In this document: positions 5,864 to 11,649 of the stretch, in pieces | How positions within the stretch are numbered: the stretch's first letter is position 1 | Layout of the letters: every line of letters begins with the position of its first letter | From: an uncultured Ruminococcus sp. | GTDB taxonomy: Bacteria; Bacillota_A; Clostridia; Oscillospirales; Ruminococcaceae | Direction: 5' to 3' | DNA: 11,649 nucleotides | NCBI GenBank assembly: GCA_900315975.1 | Contig: ONBA01000048.1 | Coordinates: 1-11,649 of the forward strand | Program-made: the position numbers and the translations under genes | Notes under the pieces: generated by a model | What the model saw: only the letters and a program-made list of their open reading frames with translations | Databases searched by the model: none | Told to the model about the DNA's origin: nothing

Positions 5864-6384
5864 TTATCAGAAAGGCGGATATAAGCGATATTGATACAGT
5901 CACAGAGCTTGAAAAGAGCTGTTTTCCTGTCCCGGAAGCCGCAGACAGAAATGCCTTTGAGCTCAGACTGAAAAATTATCCCGAATGCTTCTGGCTTCTT
6001 GAAAGGGACGGTCAGATCATCTCAATGATAAACGGAATGACAACAAACTGCAATGACCTTTGCGACGAAATGTACAGCGGCACAGATATGTATTCTCCGG
6101 AAGGCAAATGGCTCATGCTTTTCGGAGTTGCAACAACTCCTGCTTATCAGAAAAGGAGCTTTACTTCACAGCTTATGGAACGTGTAATCGAAGATACAAA
6201 AAAGCAGGGACGCCGGGGGATAGTTCTCACCTGCAAGGAGGAGCTCCTTCCGTTTTACAGCCGGTTCGGATTTGTCAGTGAAGGTATATCTGATTCTGAA
6301 CACGGCGGTGCCAAATGGTATCAGATGAGACTTAAACTTATAAATGTAATGAGACGTCACAATGGAGATATTGTTTCACACTGA
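5851..6384 (+). CDS. GNAT-family N-acetyltransferase
   Basis: 177 residues with a typical GNAT layout: IIRKADISDIDTVTELEKSCFP at the N-terminus (strand and helix 1), WLMLFGVATTPAYQKRSFTSQLM around 90-112 (strand 4 and the acetyl-CoA loop) and LLPFYSRFGFV around 132-142 near the C-terminus. The FP and the long insert after it recall the arylalkylamine N-acetyltransferase-like subgroup. The pyrophosphate loop usually reads Q/R-x-x-G-x-G/A; here it reads QKRSFT, so both usual small residues are replaced, which is unusual. The gene overlaps the tcdA-like gene by 13 bases in another frame and is presumably co-transcribed. GGAGG lies about 13 bases upstream, further than ideal. The substrate is unknown. 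Its stop is only seven bases from the convergent 48-codon gene. Confidence 0.82.
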   Translation: MQGLIIRKADISDIDTVTELEKSCFPVPEAADRNAFELRLKNYPECFWLLERDGQIISMINGMTTNCNDLCDEMYSGTDMYSPEGKWLMLFGVATTPAYQKRSFTSQLMERVIEDTKKQGRRGIVLTCKEELLPFYSRFGFVSEGISDSEHGGAKWYQMRLKLINVMRRHNGDIVSH

Positions 6385-6391
6385 CGCCGTT

Positions 6392-6538
6392 TTACTCATT
6401 TAACACAGCTTTAAATGAAGTCGTTACGGTCGAGGTGTTTTCGGCCGTTTCACTGCTGCCGCTGACCGTCATTGTTGTCACAGTTTTTCCGTCGGGAGAT
6501 ACTACTGTTCTGTTCTGCGAAAAATCTTTTTTGCTCAT
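6392..6538 (-). CDS. 48-residue Ser/Thr-rich peptide, last gene of the ATP-grasp operon
   Basis: A short gene that a length filter would miss. It begins MSKKDFSQNRTVVSPDG and ends VTTSFKAVLNE. The ribosome site AGGAG lies six bases before the ATG and overlaps the TAG of the upstream M14-like gene, leaving nine intergenic bases, the same stop-in-ribosome-site arrangement used at other junctions here. Ser and Thr make up 18 of 48 residues. It has no Cys, no signal peptide and no membrane segment, has four Lys, and ends in Glu. The composition suggests a flexible, largely unstructured peptide. Being the terminal gene of an amidoligase-type operon makes it a candidate substrate or tag, which is inference only. 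I do not recognise a family. It could instead be a small accessory protein of the M14 pair. Confidence 0.7.
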   Translation of the reverse strand: MSKKDFSQNRTVVSPDGKTVTTMTVSGSSETAENTSTVTTSFKAVLNE

Positions 6539-6547
6539 ATTTTTCTC

Positions 6548-7471
6548 CTATTTTATTATCTTGAAGCAAACCGTATTTGAGTTTATCAGCGGTGCAAAAT
6601 ACTCGAAATATACGGTTCCCGAAACTGTGCTTCTTATCTCGGAAACTGTCTCGCCGTCAAACGGATCGGATATTGTTCCGAGAATATCGCCGCGCTCAAC
6701 TCGCTTGCCGATCTCGATACGGCTCTTGAAAACGCCTGCCGCTTCGGAGCGTAGCTGCTTTGTTTTGCTTTCGGCGATCAGTTTAGTGATATAGCCGGGA
6801 GGAGTATTCGCACTGATTATGCCCTGCTTGTCAAGAAAGCGCAGAATAGCGTAAACAGCCTCGTCTGCGGCGTTTTCGTCAATGACGTCGGTCGCATTCG
6901 CATACACTGAGAACGCTTTTGTTTCCCACACCTGCCAGTTGTAGTTTAGGGTAGTTGTGTCGTAGGGACGCGGTTTGCGGATTATGCCGAATTGCAGCCC
7001 GAAATCCTTCATCAGCTCAGGCGAAGCAAATCCGGTATCCATCATTTTAACGTGCGGAAGAAAATTGCCCTGCTGGTAGAAGCTGGCAAGCTGTATGCCG
7101 TACTCATAGCCCTGTATCTTGGAAAAAACGCCGTCCGCGATACGCTGAGTAGTCTCGCCCTGCCAGTAACCGGGAAACATACGGTTGATGTCTGTGTTGT
7201 CCATTGCCCAGAAGCGCTTGCCGATATTCATGGAGTAGTAATTGATGCAGGGGATTACCATTATCTCGTGATCTTCTGTGATTAATCCCTTGGCTTCAAG
7301 CTTTTTCAGCTCCTGCACCATTCGGCTGCAAACGTACATCTGCTGAACTTCATTGCCCCGCATTGCACCGACGATAGCTGCTGATTTTTTGCCGTGACCA
7401 AATCTGAAACCGATAACGTCAAGCTGCTCGCGGTACGGAGACCTCAGCGAATACAATACTTTTTTCTTCAT
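6548..7471 (-). CDS. AstE/AspA-like M14 family protein lacking catalytic residues (likely pseudoenzyme)
   Basis: 307 residues homologous along its length to the adjacent upstream gene. Family landmarks retained are the NRMFPG segment (96-101), Glu41, and a C-terminal beta-rich module (AAGVFKSRIEIGKRVERGDILG onward, about 244-305) like that of aspartoacylase/succinylglutamate desuccinylase proteins. The active-site positions are changed. Where the neighbour has THGDE this protein has MRGNE (His to Arg38). Where it has DVHSS, an ungapped 23-residue alignment gives QLASF (His to Ala129). Where it has VVEMG it has SVYAN (Glu to Tyr190). It should therefore neither bind the zinc nor hydrolyse as the family does. 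A regulatory, substrate-binding or heterodimer partner role is inferred. ATG 7471 overlaps the previous stop by four bases (ATGA) and follows GGGAGGTG. Confidence 0.82.
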   Translation of the reverse strand: MKKKVLYSLRSPYREQLDVIGFRFGHGKKSAAIVGAMRGNEVQQMYVCSRMVQELKKLEAKGLITEDHEIMVIPCINYYSMNIGKRFWAMDNTDINRMFPGYWQGETTQRIADGVFSKIQGYEYGIQLASFYQQGNFLPHVKMMDTGFASPELMKDFGLQFGIIRKPRPYDTTTLNYNWQVWETKAFSVYANATDVIDENAADEAVYAILRFLDKQGIISANTPPGYITKLIAESKTKQLRSEAAGVFKSRIEIGKRVERGDILGTISDPFDGETVSEIRSTVSGTVYFEYFAPLINSNTVCFKIIK

Positions 7472-8409
7472 TTTTCAGCACCTCCCGAAGCAGGCTGCAA
7501 TATCCTTGCAAGCAGCGAACCGCCGTACACAACGGGATATTCGCGCAAAGTGAATATCATTCCGTCGCATACAGCGTCCACTTTTTCTACTGTTTTTGAC
7601 GACAGCGGATCGACCACATCACCGATATGATCGCCCTTTTCCACTGTCTCACCGAAGCTGACACAGGGTACAAAAATGCCTGCCGCATCGGAATTTACAA
7701 AGCCGACCTCACGCCCCTCCGAAACTATCGGCTCGCGCACTGGAGTTGTCTCGCCGCTCCACATACCGAGCTCCTTCAGCAGGTTGAAAATGCCGCCAAA
7801 AAGCTGCTTGCAGTATTCCTTTGTAATGCGCATACCAACGCCCATTTCCACTACAAGAGTTTTCGTGCCGCGCGTATTGAGAGTATGTGCAAGCGTCGAT
7901 TCAAGGACAGTTGCGGCGTCGTGGATCCAGATGAAATCCACGTTCATCATCTTAGCATAGGGGAGAAGTGCAGGCGCAGTCGGAACGCTCATTCGTATCT
8001 GCGGTATCTCTTTGAGAAAAATATTGCTTGAATGAACGTCCACACAAACGTCTGAGCCGCTTATGTCATCGACTATCATCGAGCAGAGCATCTCTATCAT
8101 TGTGCCGTCCTTAGAGCCCGGAAATACGCGGTTCATATCGAGGTCGAACATTGGAACTCCGCGGGTTATGGAGTCAATTCCCATAGGATTCAGTGCAGGA
8201 TAAATGTCAACTATACCGTCAAGGCAGTCAATGTGTTCGTCGAGATAAGATCCGACAATGTACGCAAGATACTGTCCCTCAAGCTCGTCGCCGTGAGTTC
8301 CCGTGACAAGACTGAGGCGCTTTTTCGACCTGCCGTTTTCTATGCGCCGCTTTTGTATATTCAGGTTCTCATTGACCGCGAGAGCCGCAGTTGCTATGGT
8401 TTCTATCAT
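7468..8409 (-). CDS. AstE/AspA-like zinc amidohydrolase/carboxypeptidase (M14 family)
   Basis: 313 residues of the succinylglutamate desuccinylase/aspartoacylase group. These proteins cleave N-acyl amino acids or related amides with a zinc-bound water. The metal set is intact: THGDE gives His39 and Glu42, DVHSS gives His126, and VVEMG gives the catalytic Glu188. DMNRVFPG (91-98) carries the Asn-Arg pair that holds the substrate carboxylate. The last 80 or so residues form a separate beta-rich module (AAGIFVPCVSFGETVEKGDHIG). The ATG at 8409 is preferred because AAGGA lies nine bases upstream; the ATG at 8418 abuts that site. It follows the transglutaminase gene after a gap that holds a strong palindrome. 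Within an ATP-grasp/alpha-E operon it may trim or reverse the ligase product; the substrate is not known. Confidence 0.87.
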   Translation of the reverse strand: MIETIATAALAVNENLNIQKRRIENGRSKKRLSLVTGTHGDELEGQYLAYIVGSYLDEHIDCLDGIVDIYPALNPMGIDSITRGVPMFDLDMNRVFPGSKDGTMIEMLCSMIVDDISGSDVCVDVHSSNIFLKEIPQIRMSVPTAPALLPYAKMMNVDFIWIHDAATVLESTLAHTLNTRGTKTLVVEMGVGMRITKEYCKQLFGGIFNLLKELGMWSGETTPVREPIVSEGREVGFVNSDAAGIFVPCVSFGETVEKGDHIGDVVDPLSSKTVEKVDAVCDGMIFTLREYPVVYGGSLLARILQPASGGAEK

Positions 8410-8440
8410 AATAATCATTCCTTATGTTGTATTCTGCAAT

Positions 8441-8462
8441 GGAACGGCGAGCGCGCCGTTCC
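8441..8462. repeat. GC-rich perfect palindrome inside the operon
   Basis: GGAACGGCG (8441-8449) and CGCCGTTCC (8454-8462) form a perfect 9-bp stem with a 4-base loop. It begins just after the stop of the transglutaminase gene (8467) and lies 31 bases before the first M14 start. No T-run follows on either strand, so it is unlikely to be a terminator. It looks like a dispersed extragenic palindrome or an RNA stability or processing site, and it marks the largest gap in the operon. Confidence 0.7.
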
Positions 8463-8466
8463 CTAC

Positions 8467-9237
8467 CTATGCCAAGACCGAGCGTACTAACTGCAATTGC
8501 TGGGTATATCTTCCGAACATCACGCCTCTGTCGATAGCGCAGTCGCGGAAATCCCGTCCCATTGAAATAACAAGGTAATCATCGTTCACGGGACAGTTAT
8601 TTGCAGGGTCAATGCCCTCCCAGTGGTCGCCTGTCCAGTATTCCACCCACGAATGAGTTTCGCCGTCGCAGAATGCAAGTCCCGCGATATATCGTGCAGG
8701 GATATCGTCCATTCGCAGCAGCGAGATAAGGATATGCGAGAAGTCCTGACACACACCTGCCCTCATTGCAAAGGCTTCTGCGGCAGTTGTTGCAGTCGTG
8801 GTAACGCCCTTTTTGTACTCGATAAGGTCGGACAGGATATCGCTGAAATAAACAGCTCTGTCGGCAGGCTTTCCGATGCAGTTGTCTTTAAGTTCGGCAT
8901 AGATTTTTTTCAGTCCCTCATCAGGAGCGGTGAACTCCGACTGATAAAGGTAGCACGGCATAAGGAACTTGCTGTGCTTGGTGGAATCGACCTCCGCAGT
9001 TCCCTTGATGTCGAAATCGAGAAAACGGTGGTCACCGTGGATATATCCAGCCGTCACGTTGTTGCCGAAAGCGTCGATAGTCTGCTTCGTAGAAACGCTG
9101 GGAGATATATTCAGACTGCACGAAATAATCCTCTGAGACTCAGTATCGGGCGGTATCACCCTCAGAGCAAAGCTGTGGTCGTGGACGTAATCATCGAATG
9201 TGAGCTTCGTGGAGAAGCTGAAATTAAGCGTTTTCAT
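8467..9237 (-). CDS. Transglutaminase-like cysteine peptidase-fold protein
   Basis: 256 residues in two parts: a beta-rich N-terminal bacterial transglutaminase-associated domain (about 1-90) and a transglutaminase core. The catalytic triad is visible: Cys163 in GVCQDFSH, His195 in THSWVEYW and Asp210 in GIDPANN. RYIAGL (182-187) and the final IDRGVMFG (235-242) are also typical. There is no signal peptide, so it should act in the cytoplasm. Such proteins are standard partners of circularly permuted ATP-grasp and alpha-E proteins; they may hydrolyse or transfer amide bonds made by the ligase. The ATG at 9237 overlaps the alpha-E stop (ATGA) and follows GGAGG by eight bases. It is slightly shorter than most family members. 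Confidence 0.9.
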   Translation of the reverse strand: MKTLNFSFSTKLTFDDYVHDHSFALRVIPPDTESQRIISCSLNISPSVSTKQTIDAFGNNVTAGYIHGDHRFLDFDIKGTAEVDSTKHSKFLMPCYLYQSEFTAPDEGLKKIYAELKDNCIGKPADRAVYFSDILSDLIEYKKGVTTTATTAAEAFAMRAGVCQDFSHILISLLRMDDIPARYIAGLAFCDGETHSWVEYWTGDHWEGIDPANNCPVNDDYLVISMGRDFRDCAIDRGVMFGRYTQQLQLVRSVLA

Positions 9238-9935
9238 ACAGTTACCTCCATTGGTTCAAACAGGTGTTCAAGGCTTTTTATCGCCTTATCCGAATATAGC
9301 TCATAGTCGTCTTCACTGCCGAGTATCTCAACAACGGTGCTGAGATAATTTGTGTTGTAGCGGTACGGAGTACCCTTCGGCACGCGGTTGAGATTTTTGC
9401 ATAGCCTGATAAATTCCTTTTCCACATCAGCAAATGGGTACTTCATTCGCATATACATATCAAGGCGTTCAAGCGTTTTTCCGATGTAGATTATATTGCG
9501 TATCTCGTCGTCATAGATGTGCTCATTTATGCTGCCCCAGAAGCTGTACAGGATATCCTTCAAGGGCAGCAGCGCAAGTCTTACGCTTGCTTTGCCCTGC
9601 GAGGAAATAAGCGTGTCCTTTGCCATTTGTAGAAAAGACAGCGTCTTTGTGGATATCTCCTCACGCAGCACTATACCGTTGTCATAGGCACGTTCAAGGC
9701 TGTATGCAGCGGAATTCGGATTGCTGTCGTCATATAGAAAGCTGCGGATAAAATCGCGGCTGTCTGAATATGTATCGTCAAGTCCGAAGTATGCAAGATA
9801 CTCCTTGTAGCCGTGTTTTTCGTCTATCATTTTGTCGTAGAGCCTGTCAAGCGACCTGAGCGTTATGAAAAATCTTTCCGTATAGCGTCCGAGCCAGAAC
9901 AGCCGGTCGCCGTGTTCCTTTGAAATAGTTGACAT
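9234..9935 (-). CDS. Alpha-E domain protein (DUF403 type)
   Basis: 233 residues, almost all helical. The N-terminal signature GDRLFWLGRYTERF (9-22) is the hallmark of alpha-E proteins, followed by further conserved Arg/Glu-bearing helices (TLERLDMYMRMKYPFAD, about 154-170). The family has no firmly established activity and occurs beside circularly permuted ATP-grasp ligases and transglutaminase-fold proteins. It is probably part of the same complex or peptide-modification pathway. Many members are near 300 residues, so this is a compact version. The ATG at 9935 was chosen because AAAGGAG lies five bases upstream; the ATG at 9950 would put that site inside the gene. It starts 11 bases after the ATP-grasp stop and overlaps the next gene by four bases. 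Confidence 0.88.
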   Translation of the reverse strand: MSTISKEHGDRLFWLGRYTERFFITLRSLDRLYDKMIDEKHGYKEYLAYFGLDDTYSDSRDFIRSFLYDDSNPNSAAYSLERAYDNGIVLREEISTKTLSFLQMAKDTLISSQGKASVRLALLPLKDILYSFWGSINEHIYDDEIRNIIYIGKTLERLDMYMRMKYPFADVEKEFIRLCKNLNRVPKGTPYRYNTNYLSTVVEILGSEDDYELYSDKAIKSLEHLFEPMEVTV

Positions 9936-9946
9936 AAATTCTCCTT

Positions 9947-11287
9947 TCATTTTTTAAGCACCCATGTGTCTTTGAAGCCGCCGCCCTGCGACGAATTGAC
10001 CACGAAGGAATCGGGATTTCGCGAAAATCTTGTAAGCCCCGAAGCCCATACCTTAGTCGTTTCGCCAGACAGAACAAAAGCTCTCAGGTCTGCCTTTCGC
10101 ATTACTGTTTCGCCGTTGTCAAGTATCGGCAGGTCAAGGAAGTCGATGACCTCCTGTGCGATAAAGCGCCTCGGCTCGGCAATTATAGTCTGCCGGAACT
10201 CCTCCAGCTTTTCTTTTGTAAGGTCGCTGCCGAATACAACTCCGTAGCCGCCTGCCTCCGCAACGTCCTTGATAACGAGCTTTCCGAGATTGTCCATGAT
10301 GTACTTCATATCGTCCTCATAGAAGGGGAGATAGGTGGGAGCATTTTTCAGTATCGGCTCTTCACCGAGGTAATATTTTATCATCTTCGGCACGAAATAA
10401 TAGATGCCTTTGTCGTCTGCAACACCGTTTCCCGGAGCATTTATTATGCCTACATTTCCGCTGCGGTAGGCTTCCATAAGATTTGGTATGCCTATCAGGG
10501 ATTCAGGCAGGAAATTCAGCGGGTCGAGGTACTCGTCGGCAATACGCCTGTACAGCACTCCTATCCTTGTTTTACCGCCCGAATATGTCCTGTGGTAGAG
10601 GATATTGTCCTCGACGAAAAGCTCGTCATTCTGAACAAGCACCGAGCCTGTATGCTCCGCAAAATAGGAATGTTCAAAGTATGCGGCATTGTAGCGTCCG
10701 GGAGTAAGTATCGCACTTATTCCGCCGCAGTTTGCATAGTTCATTGTCTCTTTGAGCAGCCTTGCATAGTTGCGGTTATCGACGATCTCATTTTCGGAAA
10801 AAGCGTCGGGAGCGGCAATTCTCGTGAGCTCACGGGCAATAAGCGGATATGAAGCTCCAGACGGGATACGCAGGTTATCTTCAAGAATATACCATTCGCC
10901 GTCCTTAGCCTGAACAAGGTCAATTCCCGAAATATGGCTGTATATCTTGTTCTTGGGAGTTATACCCTCGCACTGTGCGAGATAGCCCTTTGAGATGTAA
11001 ATGAAATTCTCCGGGATAACGCCGTCCTTTACGATCTTTTTATCGTGATAAATATCAAAAAGGAACTCATTCAGTGCATTCACACGCTGAACAAGTCCCT
11101 TTTCAATGCTCTTGAAATCCTCCGAGGATATGACTCGGGGGATAGGATCAAAAGGAAAGAATTGCTCGTTGAAAACACCGTTTTTGTATATGCCGAATTT
11201 TACGCCGTAACGTCTTAGAAGCTCGTTTATCTCATCTGCATTTCCGACCGGCTTAATAAACTGCTCATTATTCTGCTGTGTCATCAT
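9947..11287 (-). CDS. Circularly permuted ATP-grasp ligase (DUF404/DUF407 type)
   Basis: 446 residues, close to the usual length. The family (CP_ATPgrasp, COG2308) is predicted to make amide or peptide bonds through an acyl phosphate. Visible segments are GIDLVQAKDGEWYILEDNLR and IPSGASY (121-147), NAPGNGVADDKGIYYFVP (283-300), KLVIKDVAEAGGYGVVFG (336-353, the Gly-rich nucleotide loop), QEVIDFLDLP (378-387), KADLRAF (398-404) and the C-terminal NSSQGGGFKDTWVL (431-444). All look intact. ATG 11287 was chosen because GGAG lies five bases upstream (ATG 11284 is equally possible). A longer in-frame reading to an ATG at 11329 would begin in the loop of a leader terminator and add the hydrophobic MDRRLFCLLMIGVI; I consider it less likely. 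It is the first gene of the operon and the probable core enzyme. Confidence 0.9.
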   Translation of the reverse strand: MMTQQNNEQFIKPVGNADEINELLRRYGVKFGIYKNGVFNEQFFPFDPIPRVISSEDFKSIEKGLVQRVNALNEFLFDIYHDKKIVKDGVIPENFIYISKGYLAQCEGITPKNKIYSHISGIDLVQAKDGEWYILEDNLRIPSGASYPLIARELTRIAAPDAFSENEIVDNRNYARLLKETMNYANCGGISAILTPGRYNAAYFEHSYFAEHTGSVLVQNDELFVEDNILYHRTYSGGKTRIGVLYRRIADEYLDPLNFLPESLIGIPNLMEAYRSGNVGIINAPGNGVADDKGIYYFVPKMIKYYLGEEPILKNAPTYLPFYEDDMKYIMDNLGKLVIKDVAEAGGYGVVFGSDLTKEKLEEFRQTIIAEPRRFIAQEVIDFLDLPILDNGETVMRKADLRAFVLSGETTKVWASGLTRFSRNPDSFVVNSSQGGGFKDTWVLKK

Positions 11288-11310
11288 TATCACTCCAATC
11301 ATTAACAAAC

Positions 11311-11342
11311 AAAAAAGGCGCCTATCCATGCGGATAAGCGCC
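11311..11342 (-). terminator. Leader terminator ahead of the ATP-grasp operon
   Basis: GGCGC-TATCC (11317-11327) pairs with GGATA-GCGCC (11332-11342) over ten pairs with one mismatch and a 4-base loop. On the minus strand it is followed by six Ts and then GTTTGTT. It lies between the promoter and the ribosome site of the first gene, so transcripts must read through it. This suggests attenuation. I found no leader ORF and no clear competing antiterminator in the short (about 15-base) segment upstream. Confidence 0.75.
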
Positions 11343-11365
11343 CTTGCTTGTTTTATTACACTTAC

Positions 11366-11394
11366 ATCATATCACAGGTTTCTCTGTTTGTCAA
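11366..11394 (-). promoter_or_regulatory. Promoter of the ATP-grasp operon
   Basis: TTGACA (11394-11389) and TATGAT (11371-11366) are separated by 17 bases, giving an expected start near 11359 and a leader of about 70 bases. No operator was recognised. Confidence 0.8.
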
Positions 11395-11625
11395 TAGCCT
11401 GACAATATTTTTTTGTTTTACTCAACCAATTACAATGCAACAGTAGAAAATTTTTTAAAAGCTATTGACAAACCGCAGAAAAAAGATATAATGGCATTAT
11501 CCACGCTGAAGAACAAGCAGACTGTTGATACAGAAACATTTCTCATTGAAACAGACCTGCAAATAAAAGTCAACCCCTAAATTGAAAAAAATAGAAAAAG
11601 TTTTTCAAGGAAAAAAGTGTACGAC
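11395..11625. other. Right-hand intergenic stretch
   Basis: No gene with a ribosome site was found. On the plus strand an open frame runs from a stop at 11395-11397 to the TAA at 11578-11580 and reads like protein in its second half (starting MALSTLKNKQ at 11491). Its only ATG has no ribosome site and overlaps a promoter-like -10 element, so it is either a remnant or chance. Confidence 0.3.
11465..11492 (+). promoter_or_regulatory. Promoter-like sequence facing the right edge
   Basis: TTGACA and TATAAT (11487-11492) on the plus strand are separated by 16 bases. Both hexamers are perfect. No start codon with a ribosome site follows inside the window, and a hairpin closes the window, so what it would transcribe is unknown. 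Confidence 0.5.
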
Positions 11626-11647
11626 AAAAAGACTGCCGAAGCAGTCT
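11626..11647 (-). terminator. Tetraloop hairpin at the right edge
   Basis: AGACTGC (11630-11636) and GCAGTCT (11641-11647) form a 7-bp stem. On the minus strand the loop is TTCG closed by C and G, a very stable tetraloop, and the stem runs into five Ts and then GTCG. This fits the terminator of a minus-strand gene whose coding region lies to the right of the window. Confidence 0.6.
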
Positions 11648-11649
11648 GA

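Noticed and set aside
8623..9306. Plus-strand ORF of 227 codons antisense to the transglutaminase gene
   Set aside because: The minus strand encodes an intact transglutaminase triad; the plus reading is a by-product of its codon use and is rich in Ser, Arg and Cys without any motif.
11491..11580. 29-codon plus-strand ORF as a leader peptide for a gene beyond the right edge
   Set aside because: Its ATG overlaps the -10 hexamer of the nearest promoter-like sequence and has no ribosome site, so it could not be translated from that transcript.
1..11649. CRISPR array, tRNA, rRNA or phage genes
   Set aside because: No regularly spaced direct repeats, cloverleaf-like segment, rRNA signature or phage structural gene was seen on either strand.

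Overview
The window looks like chromosome from a low-to-moderate GC Firmicute of the Ruminococcus/Oscillospiraceae type. This is inferred from protein style, strong GGAGG-type ribosome sites, near-perfect TTGACA/TATAAT promoters with 17-bp spacers, and tightly packed operons. I ran no database search, so the taxonomy is a judgement.

Layout, left to right. (1) 269-571 (-): a small two-helix membrane protein with a His/Cys-rich extracytoplasmic loop. It is driven by a perfect consensus promoter whose start region is covered by a near-consensus Fur box. (2) 4943 down to 946 (-): a sulfur or gamma-glutamyl operon. It reads: Met/Cys-containing leader peptide and transcription attenuator, ACT-domain protein, GCS2-type gamma-glutamylcysteine ligase, a second E. 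coli-type gamma-glutamylcysteine ligase, an EgtC/YafJ-like class II glutamine amidotransferase, and an unknown 96-residue protein. (3) 5108-6384 (+): a tcdA-like tRNA t6A dehydratase gene overlapping a GNAT acetyltransferase gene, from a promoter divergent to operon 2. (4) 11287 down to 6392 (-): a six-gene operon of circularly permuted ATP-grasp ligase, alpha-E protein, transglutaminase-fold protein, two AstE/AspA-like M14 proteins, and a 48-residue Ser/Thr-rich peptide gene that is easy to miss. Its leader also carries a terminator hairpin just ahead of the first ribosome site.

The most interesting system is operon 4. The ATP-grasp/alpha-E/transglutaminase trio is a bioinformatically predicted amidoligase or peptide-modification cassette (Iyer, Aravind and colleagues) whose biochemistry is, to my knowledge, unsettled. 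Here it is joined by one M14 protein with intact zinc and catalytic residues, by a sister that has lost both zinc His residues and the catalytic Glu, and by a small peptide with a good ribosome site that could be the substrate. The second system worth attention is operon 2: two evolutionarily distinct gamma-glutamylcysteine ligases side by side with no glutathione synthetase, followed by a possible gamma-glutamyl hydrolase, all under an apparent amino-acid-sensing attenuator.
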